Below are positions 5,988-11,619 of a stretch of 11,619 nt of DNA, one piece after another. The position numbers were made by a program, and so were the translations under genes. The stretch's first letter is position 1; each line of letters opens with the position of its first letter. A model generated the notes under the pieces. It made no database searches. It was not told the origin of the DNA and was given only the letters and a program-made list of their open reading frames with translations. The stretch lies in the NCBI GenBank assembly GCA_035528275.1, contig DATKYV010000209.1, positions 1 to 11,619 on the forward strand, given 5' to 3'. The DNA comes from DATKYV01 sp035528275 (GTDB taxonomy: Bacteria; Acidobacteriota; Terriglobia; UBA7540).

Positions 5988-7733
5988 TCATTCCTCGAGC
6001 GTCGAGAGGTCGCCGGTGGGGAGGCCTAATTCCCAGGCCTTCAGCACGCGGCGCATGATTTTGCCGCTGCGCGTCTTGGGGAGCTTTTGGCGGAACTCGA
6101 TCTCGCGCGGCGCGGCGTGCGCGGCGAGTTTCTGTTTCACGAACTTCTGGATCTCCTGCTTCAGGTCTTCGCTCGGCTTGTACCCTTCGCGCAGTGCGAC
6201 AAAGGCCTTGATGATCTGGCCGCGCACCGGGTCGGGTTTGCCGATCACACCCGCTTCGGCGACCGCCGGATGCTCCACCAGGCAGCTTTCCACCTCGAAC
6301 GGCCCGACGTTCTCCCCCGCGGTGATAATCAGGTCATCGACGCGTCCCTGAAACCAGAAGCAGCCGTCAGGATCGCGGTAGGCGCTGTCGCCGGTGACGT
6401 ACCAGCCGGGAAGGCGGAAATAGGTTTGGTAGCGCTCCGGCTGCTTCCAGATGGTCTTCATCATCCCGGGCCAGCCGGGTTTGATGACCAGATTGCCGAG
6501 CGTATTGGCGGGCACTTCTTTTCCGCTGTCGTCGACGATGCTCGCCTCGACGCCGGGGACCGGCATGCCCATCGACCCCGGCCGGATGGTCATGGACGGG
6601 TAATTGGAAATCAGGATGTGCCCGGTTTCCGTCATCCACCAGTTATCGTGGATACGCTGGTTGTAGATTTTCCATCCCCACCATACGACCTCGGGATTGA
6701 GCGGCTCGCCCACGCTGAGCACGTGCCGCAGGCTGGAAAGGTCGCAACGCTTCGCCACCTCATCGCCCGCCGCCATCAGCATGCGAAACGCCGTGGGCGC
6801 GCTGTACCAGATGATGACCTTGAAACGCTCGATGGTCCGGTACCATTCCTCGGCGTTGAAGCGCCCCCCCAGAATCAGGTTGGTCATGCCGTTCAGCCAC
6901 GGCGAGAAGATCCCGTAGGATGTTCCGGTCACCCAGCCCGGGTCCGCCGTGCACCAGTAGACGTCATCTTCGCGCATGTCGAGGACCCAGCGGCCGGTCA
7001 TCAGGTGGCCCTTCATGGCCCGCTGCGCGTGCACCACGCCTTTCGGTTTGCCCGTTGAGCCTGAAGTGTAATGGATGATGAGCGGGTCCTCGAGAGTCAG
7101 CCATTGGATCTCGGCCTTGTCATCCGCCGCGTCCATCAGCGCGTCGTAGCTGTGGTGGCCTTTGCCCAAGCCCTCCGTGCCTGCGCCCACCAGGATCACA
7201 TGCTTCAGCGCCGGCAATTCCTGCTGCGGGACGCGGTCGAGCATCGAGGGCATGGTCACCAGAGCCACGGCTTCCGCGTCCGCCATGCGGTCGCGCACGG
7301 CTTCTTCCATAAATGCTTCAAAGAGCGGGCTGGGGATCGCTCCGATTTTCAGCGTTCCGAGGATCGAGATGTAGAGCTCCGGCCGGCGCGGCATGAAGAC
7401 GAAAACCCGGTCGCCCTTGGTGACGCCCAGCTTGCCCAAGCCGTTGGCAAAGCGGTTGCTCAGCCGGGAAAGCTCCTCGAAGGTAAATTGCGCCGTGCGC
7501 TCGCGGTCCGTGTAAATGAGCGCCACTTTTTTCGCCCGCCCGTCCGAGAGATGGCGTTCGATGGCTTCGTGGGCCATGTTCACCTTGCCCGTGCGGGACC
7601 AGTCGAATTCTTTTTCAATGTCCTCCCAGCGAAAGCTGGAGTAAGTAGCCTTGTAGTCCCGCAGGTGGTGACTCTCCGGAGCATCATCCGGCTTCAGAAC
7701 GTTGTTAACCTCGGGGGCGGCCTTATCGGGCAT
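5988..7733 (-). CDS. acsA: Acetyl-CoA synthetase (acetate--CoA ligase, AMP-forming)
   Basis: A 581-residue member of the ANL adenylate-forming superfamily, close in length and motifs to the Bacillus AcsA type. It converts acetate, ATP and CoA to acetyl-CoA, AMP and pyrophosphate in the cytoplasm. Seen: the P-loop YTSGSTGKPKGV (residues 222-233), NWWMTETG (364-371), the hinge/adenylate region WYVTGDSAYRDPDG (444-457) and GRVDDLIITAGENVGPFEVE (463-482), and the C-terminal KTRSGKIMRR with the catalytic lysine at 558. The second tryptophan of NWWMTETG matches the residue that closes the acyl pocket in acetate-specific enzymes, so acetate rather than a longer acid is the likely substrate. The lysine is the usual site of regulatory acetylation; no acetyltransferase gene is nearby. 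AGAGG nine bases upstream supports the ATG at 7733 over a TTG at 7739. It is the last gene of the glcDEF unit, 13 nt after glcF. Confidence 0.92.
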   Translation of the reverse strand: MPDKAAPEVNNVLKPDDAPESHHLRDYKATYSSFRWEDIEKEFDWSRTGKVNMAHEAIERHLSDGRAKKVALIYTDRERTAQFTFEELSRLSNRFANGLGKLGVTKGDRVFVFMPRRPELYISILGTLKIGAIPSPLFEAFMEEAVRDRMADAEAVALVTMPSMLDRVPQQELPALKHVILVGAGTEGLGKGHHSYDALMDAADDKAEIQWLTLEDPLIIHYTSGSTGKPKGVVHAQRAMKGHLMTGRWVLDMREDDVYWCTADPGWVTGTSYGIFSPWLNGMTNLILGGRFNAEEWYRTIERFKVIIWYSAPTAFRMLMAAGDEVAKRCDLSSLRHVLSVGEPLNPEVVWWGWKIYNQRIHDNWWMTETGHILISNYPSMTIRPGSMGMPVPGVEASIVDDSGKEVPANTLGNLVIKPGWPGMMKTIWKQPERYQTYFRLPGWYVTGDSAYRDPDGCFWFQGRVDDLIITAGENVGPFEVESCLVEHPAVAEAGVIGKPDPVRGQIIKAFVALREGYKPSEDLKQEIQKFVKQKLAAHAAPREIEFRQKLPKTRSGKIMRRVLKAWELGLPTGDLSTLEE

Positions 7734-7742
7734 CTTCAAAAA

Positions 7743-7747
7743 CCTCT
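7743..7747 (-). promoter_or_regulatory. Ribosome binding site of acsA
   Basis: AGAGG on the minus strand (7747 to 7743) overlaps the last base of the glcF stop codon and lies nine bases before the ATG at 7733. For the in-frame TTG at 7739 the gap would be only three bases, so the ATG is preferred. The arrangement implies translational coupling to glcF. Confidence 0.55.
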
Positions 7748-9087
7748 CATTGGGAATTGGCGGTGCGGTAAGCCTCGTCCAGCAGCTCCACGACGTGGAG
7801 CACGCGCCGGCGGACGCCCAAGCGCTCGACGCCCGCCCGCAATTGCAGCATGCAGCCGGGGTTGGCGGTGAGGATCAACTCCGCCCCGGTTTCATTAATG
7901 CGGCGCATCTTTTCTTCCAACAACTTCTCTGCGATCTCATTGTGCGCCACGTTGTAAATTCCGGCGCTGCCGCAACAGATTTCCGACTCCTTCAGTTCCA
8001 CAAGCTCCAGCCCGGGGACGGCGGCCAGCAGCCGGCGCGGCGCAGAGCGCAGCCGCTGCGCGTGCCCCAGGTGGCAAGGGTCTTGGTACGTAGCCCGCAC
8101 CTTTGTTACTGCAAATTTGCGGTTGAAGTCAATGCCTGCGAGAAATTCGGTGATATCTTTCATGCGCTCCGTGAAGGCCTTCGCCGAATCCAGAAGCTCG
8201 CGCTCCTCTTCCTCAAAGAGCAGCGGATATTCTTTCAAAACCGAACCGCAGCCCGCGGCGTTGGTGATGATGGCGTCAAAGCTGTCGCTGAGAAAAGCCC
8301 GAATGTTTTGCCTTGCCAGCTTTCGCGCCTCATCCCGGCGCCCGGCGTGGACGTGCAGCGCCCCGCAGCAACCCTGCTCGGCGGGGATTACCACCTCGCA
8401 GCCGTTTCGCGCCAGGACGCGCACCGTCGCCTCATTCAGTTTGGCGAACGCCAGGTTGGCAATGCAGCCGGCGAAGAAAGCTACGCGGTAGCGCCGCTTG
8501 CCGACGGCGGGAACCACAAGGCCGAGCCGGGTGGTGAAAAACGGCGACTCCATGCGTGGCGCCAGCCGCGCCACTTGGGCCAGCCGGCCCGGGAAAAGAT
8601 GCAAAACGTGCGAGGCGAGAACCAGCCTCTCGATTCCCGACCGTTGATAGAGGCGCAGAAGTCTCCCGGCCAGGTTCAACCTGCGGCGATGAGGCAACAA
8701 ATGGCGGAAGAACAATTCCCGGAGCAAGGATTCGAGCGCCGGCCGCCGGTAATACTTATCGATCTGCCCGCGCGCCGACTCCACCAGCCGCCCGTATTCG
8801 ACCCCCGAAGGGCAGGCCGTCTCGCAAGCGCGGCAATCCAGGCAGAGGTCGATGTGTTTGACGAAACTCTCTCCCAGCGGCAGCCGTCCGCGTTCCACCT
8901 GGATCATCTGATAGATGCGTCCGCGCGGCGAATCCATCTCCACGCCCAGCTCGCGGTACGTCGGGCAACTGTTCAGGCAGAGGCCGCAGCGGATACACTT
9001 CGAGTAGAAATCCCAGCCGGGCGCTTCGCCGGGCCCGTAGCTGCTGGGTTTCGCTGCTGTCATTGGCTTTGTTTCGGCTTTACTCAT
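7747..9087 (-). CDS. glcF: Glycolate oxidase iron-sulfur subunit GlcF
   Basis: A 446-residue iron-sulfur protein, the electron-transfer subunit of glycolate dehydrogenase. Two ferredoxin-type 4Fe-4S motifs lie near the N-terminus: CIRCGLCLNSCP (cysteines 31, 34, 37, 41) and CLDCRACETACPSG (82, 85, 88, 92). Two CCG-type cysteine-rich domains follow, with GCCGALHVHAG (239-249) and ICCGSAGIYN (370-379), each preceded by a further cysteine-containing segment (FFAGC, YQDPCHLGHAQ). These are the layout of GlcF and related HdrD-like subunits, which pass electrons from the flavin subunits to the membrane quinone pool. No membrane helix is predicted by eye, so it would be peripheral. An in-frame TGA directly before the ATG at 9087 sets the earliest start; GGAG three bases upstream is closer than usual. 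It follows glcE after an 87-base gap, the only sizeable gap in the operon. Assignment is firm; substrate could also be D-lactate or another 2-hydroxyacid. Confidence 0.92.
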   Translation of the reverse strand: MSKAETKPMTAAKPSSYGPGEAPGWDFYSKCIRCGLCLNSCPTYRELGVEMDSPRGRIYQMIQVERGRLPLGESFVKHIDLCLDCRACETACPSGVEYGRLVESARGQIDKYYRRPALESLLRELFFRHLLPHRRRLNLAGRLLRLYQRSGIERLVLASHVLHLFPGRLAQVARLAPRMESPFFTTRLGLVVPAVGKRRYRVAFFAGCIANLAFAKLNEATVRVLARNGCEVVIPAEQGCCGALHVHAGRRDEARKLARQNIRAFLSDSFDAIITNAAGCGSVLKEYPLLFEEEERELLDSAKAFTERMKDITEFLAGIDFNRKFAVTKVRATYQDPCHLGHAQRLRSAPRRLLAAVPGLELVELKESEICCGSAGIYNVAHNEIAEKLLEEKMRRINETGAELILTANPGCMLQLRAGVERLGVRRRVLHVVELLDEAYRTANSQ

Positions 9088-9175
9088 TCACTCCGATGAC
9101 GCAACGCCTGCTTGTCGCGTTCCCTGCCCCGAAACCAGGATGTCCCCACCTCAATCGATTCTGTTCCCGGCTCCT

Positions 9176-10525
9176 TCACAGTCCGCCAACAAGCCGTCCG
9201 GGAGAGAGAATCCCCTTTGGATCCCACGCGGCTTTCAGCTTGCTCATGACACCGAAGTCGTCGCCGGGCGCACCCCAAACGTCCAGGCGATCCTTCAATT
9301 CGGGAGCGCAGCGTTCGACGACCAACGCACCGCCCAGATCCTCCGCGGCGCTTCGAAGCCTGGAGGTCAAAGCCACAAGTCCGGAGGTTTCATCCAGCAA
9401 CCCCAGGTGAATGACGCCGACTCCGCCCTGCGTGAAGGATGCGAGCCGAACACCTTCGCTGGCCGCCTCTTGATTGGCGCGACTGAGGAATTCCTCACCG
9501 GCAGCCCCAGGCAACGCCACCTTGAGGATCACGACCCTCGAAGACGCTTCGCAAAGGCAGCCGTGGAAATCCCCAATGCGGGCCCACACAACTTCCGCGC
9601 TTGCTGCTTCGAGCCGTTGGACGGGCGCGCCCGCAGCCTTGCCCAATTCTCCCAGTTCGCGGGCGCATCGATCGAGAACTTTCTTCGAACCTCCAAACTC
9701 AATCCAGATTTCCGGCTCTTTCACCTCCGCGGCGAACGGCGTTCCCCGCCGCACAAGTGTTGAGGCGACGGCGTCGAGCAGGACCATGCGCATCGGGTTG
9801 AGGGGCGACTCAAGAATCCTGCGCCGGATGTCGCGACCGATTCCGAGCGTGCCGGCGGGAATGACGAACGTGCCGCGCTCAACCGGCAGCGGAAAAAGCT
9901 TGAAGCTCACCTCGACGATGACGCCGAGCGTGCCGTAAGAACCGATCAGGAGTTTCGCCATATCGTACCCGGCAACGTTCTTGACCACCCTCCCTCCGGT
10001 CTTGATGATTTTGCCTTCGGTGGTGGCGATTTTCATCCCGATGACCATGTCGCGTGGCGCGCCATAGAATAGCCGCAGAGGGCCGGTGGAATTCGTGGCC
10101 ACGATTCCGCCCAAGCTCGCCCGCGCGCCGCCCGCGGGATCGAGCGGCAGCCACAATCCGTGGCGGCCCACGAAATGGAGAAAATCCCCGAACTTCATTC
10201 CCGGCTCGGCGCTCACCGTCAGGTCCGCAGGCTCGTAGTGCCAGACGCGGTTCATTTCCTTCAGGCAGAGCGCGATATCGTACCGGCGCGGCGGGTTGCC
10301 GACTCCGAGCTTCGTTGCGTTCCGGCACGGGATTACGGCGAGTTCATGCTCCGCGGCGTAGCGAAGGACACCGGCGACCTGTCCGGCCGACTGCGGAAAA
10401 ACCACCAATCCCGGCACCCGGCCGTCCACGGCGAGTGCGGCGCGCGCGGACTCATCCGCCATCACGCGCTCGGCGCCGACGATGGACGCAAGATCGGATT
10501 GCGCCGCTGCGACGGCCGCCGTCAT
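9176..10525 (-). CDS. glcE: Glycolate oxidase FAD-binding subunit GlcE
   Basis: A 449-residue FAD-linked oxidase of the PCMH/VAO flavoprotein family, the second flavin subunit of glycolate dehydrogenase. The FAD-binding half contains LVVFPQSAGQVAGVLRYA (40-57), the substrate-side LPLDPAGGARASLGGIVATN (126-145), GPLRLFYGAPRDMVIGM (148-164) and GGRVVKNVAGYDMAKLLIGS (177-196) followed by YGTLGVI (197-203). The C-terminal half ends in PKGILSPGRLV, the usual last motif. It is longer than Escherichia coli GlcE (about 350 residues), as is common in other phyla. I chose the ATG at 10525 because GGAGG lies six bases upstream and the start overlaps the glcD stop as ATGA; the 14 extra residues of a longer frame lie over glcD and look non-native. 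No signal peptide. It works with GlcD and GlcF as one complex. Confidence 0.9.
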   Translation of the reverse strand: MTAAVAAAQSDLASIVGAERVMADESARAALAVDGRVPGLVVFPQSAGQVAGVLRYAAEHELAVIPCRNATKLGVGNPPRRYDIALCLKEMNRVWHYEPADLTVSAEPGMKFGDFLHFVGRHGLWLPLDPAGGARASLGGIVATNSTGPLRLFYGAPRDMVIGMKIATTEGKIIKTGGRVVKNVAGYDMAKLLIGSYGTLGVIVEVSFKLFPLPVERGTFVIPAGTLGIGRDIRRRILESPLNPMRMVLLDAVASTLVRRGTPFAAEVKEPEIWIEFGGSKKVLDRCARELGELGKAAGAPVQRLEAASAEVVWARIGDFHGCLCEASSRVVILKVALPGAAGEEFLSRANQEAASEGVRLASFTQGGVGVIHLGLLDETSGLVALTSRLRSAAEDLGGALVVERCAPELKDRLDVWGAPGDDFGVMSKLKAAWDPKGILSPGRLVGGL

Positions 10526-11619
10526 ACCTCTCCTCCCCGGCTGACCTGCACGCGCAGCTCTCCGCACATCCGGCCGGCGGGGAGCAGCTTGCCGGGGTTC
10601 AGGTCGCCGCGGGGGTCGAAGACGTTTTTCAGTCTCTCCATCATTCCCAGGTCGTCATCCGAAAACATCAACGGCATCAGGTCTTTCTTCTCAATGCCCA
10701 CGCCGTGCTCGCCGGTAATCGAGCCGCCCATCTCCACGCATTTGGAGAGAATTGCTTTGGCGGCCTTCACCACCCTCTCGGACTGCTCTTTGTCGCGAGC
10801 GTCGAACATCAGGAGCGGGTGAAGGTTGCCATCGCCGGCGTGGAAGATGTTGCCGATGCGGAGCTGGTGGATTTTGCCGACTTGTTCGATGAACTCCAGC
10901 ATCTCCGGCAACCGCGTGCGCGGGATGACGCCGTCCTGCACGTAGTAGCTGGGGCTGATGCGCCCGATAGCCCCGAAGGCGTTCTTGCGGCCACGCCAGA
11001 GCAGATCGCGCTCCTCGGTATCCTTGGCCCGCCGCACCTCGCGCGCGTGGTTGGCGCGGCAAACCGCCTCGGCCTGCTCGGCATTCTCCTCCACCGCTTC
11101 TCGCAAGCCTTCCACCTCGATCAGCAAAACTGCCGCCGAATCCATCGGATAGCCCGCGTGTGTGGCTTCTTCGACCGCACGCAAGGTGAAACCGTCCATC
11201 ATCTCCAGCGCCGCGGGGGTTATGCCGCGCGCCGTGATCGCCGCGACGGTCCGCGTGGCGTCAAGCACGCTGTTGTATACGGCGAGTAACGTTTCCACCG
11301 ATTCAGGCTTCCTGCTCAGTCGAACGATAATCTCCGTCACGATGCCCAGCGTCCCTTCCGAACCGACGATGAAACCTGTGAGGTCATAGCCCGGGCGGTC
11401 CCAGTACTTGGCACCGGTGTGGATCACCTCGCCATCCGGCAGCACCACCTCCAAGCCCAGGACGTGATTGGTGGTGACGCCATAAGCCAGGGTGTGCGGG
11501 CCGGCGGCGTTCTCCGCCACGTTGCCGCCGATGGTGCACGCCTTCTGGCTGGAAGGGTCGGGCGCGAAATAGTAACCATCGTCGGAAACCGCCAGGGTGA
11601 GATCCAAGTTGACGACTCC
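10522..11619 (-). CDS. glcD: Glycolate oxidase FAD-linked subunit GlcD (N-terminus outside the window)
   Basis: The C-terminal 365 residues of the catalytic flavin subunit that oxidises glycolate to glyoxylate. The frame is open to the right edge and begins in mid-protein with GVVNLDLTLA, so about 110-130 N-terminal residues are missing compared with the usual 480-500. Seen in the fragment: APDPSSQKACTIGGNVAENA (19-38) and GVTTNHVLGLEVVLPDG (47-63) of the FAD-binding domain, GFIVGSEGTLGIVTE (82-96), then the FAD-linked oxidase C-terminal domain with GNIFHAGDGNLHP (256-268) and GGSITGEHGVGIEKKD (298-313), and the ending DPRGDLNPGKLLP. These residues are also found in D-lactate dehydrogenases, but the following glcE and glcF settle the GlcD role. 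Its stop overlaps the glcE start by four bases (ATGA), implying coupled translation. The operon promoter, and any GlcC-like regulator, must lie beyond the right edge. Confidence 0.93.
   Translation of the reverse strand, partial: GVVNLDLTLAVSDDGYYFAPDPSSQKACTIGGNVAENAAGPHTLAYGVTTNHVLGLEVVLPDGEVIHTGAKYWDRPGYDLTGFIVGSEGTLGIVTEIIVRLSRKPESVETLLAVYNSVLDATRTVAAITARGITPAALEMMDGFTLRAVEEATHAGYPMDSAAVLLIEVEGLREAVEENAEQAEAVCRANHAREVRRAKDTEERDLLWRGRKNAFGAIGRISPSYYVQDGVIPRTRLPEMLEFIEQVGKIHQLRIGNIFHAGDGNLHPLLMFDARDKEQSERVVKAAKAILSKCVEMGGSITGEHGVGIEKKDLMPLMFSDDDLGMMERLKNVFDPRGDLNPGKLLPAGRMCGELRVQVSRGGEV
10532..10536 (-). promoter_or_regulatory. Ribosome binding site of glcE
   Basis: GGAGG on the minus strand (10536 to 10532) inside the last codons of glcD, six bases before the glcE ATG at 10525. 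It decides the glcE start and fits reinitiation by ribosomes finishing glcD. Confidence 0.6.

Noticed and set aside
6087..7058. 323-codon plus-strand open frame
   Set aside because: Antisense to acsA, which has every expected catalytic motif. No motif in the plus-strand translation.
7702..9099. 465-codon plus-strand open frame
   Set aside because: It lies antisense across all of glcF, which has clear cysteine motifs. The translation is rich in Arg, Gln, His and Ala and lacks recognisable motifs, as expected of the mirror frame of a GC-rich gene.
10054..11289. 411-codon plus-strand open frame
   Set aside because: Antisense to glcD and glcE, both strongly supported. It starts in an Arg/Pro-rich stretch and resembles no family.

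Overview
The window looks like part of a chromosome from a GC-rich, soil-type bacterium, most likely an Acidobacteriota member. This is an inference from gene content: a protein kinase of the kind abundant in that phylum, a small ABM-type protein that I recall from the same group, and a GT4/GH130 pair. No rRNA or other phylogenetic marker is present, so the assignment is tentative. All intact genes lie on the minus strand. No tRNA, CRISPR array, insertion sequence or phage gene was seen.

Layout from left to right. Positions 1-736 hold only the remnant of a small ABM-like (antibiotic biosynthesis monooxygenase fold) gene, plus non-coding sequence. Positions 737-4484 hold a two-gene minus-strand unit: a glycosyltransferase fused to a C-terminal helical-toroid-like domain, followed 13 nt later by a GH130-family glycoside phosphorylase/hydrolase. 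Positions 4485-4713 are the upstream region of that unit, with a perfect TATAAT box. Positions 4714-5546 hold the only convincing plus-strand gene, a broken Ser/Thr kinase with no glycine-rich loop, an altered catalytic loop and a one-base frameshift. Positions 5547-5987 are non-coding or nearly so, with several inverted repeats, an orphan promoter/operator-like element, a possible 32-codon ORF and a short tandem repeat.

Positions 5988-11619 hold a compact minus-strand operon, transcribed right to left: glcD (its N-terminus lies beyond the right edge), glcE, glcF and acsA. glcD and glcE overlap by ATGA, and glcF and acsA are 13 nt apart. GlcDEF oxidises glycolate (or a related 2-hydroxyacid) to glyoxylate and passes electrons toward the respiratory chain. 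AcsA activates acetate to acetyl-CoA. Glyoxylate plus acetyl-CoA are the substrates of malate synthase, so the operon makes sense as a two-carbon-acid assimilation unit.

The GT4-fusion/GH130 pair is the most interesting possible system: one enzyme is predicted to build and the other to cut or phosphorolyse a glycan, probably mannose-containing, whose identity cannot be read from the sequence. The decayed kinase and the regulatory-looking debris beside it suggest a region undergoing gene loss.
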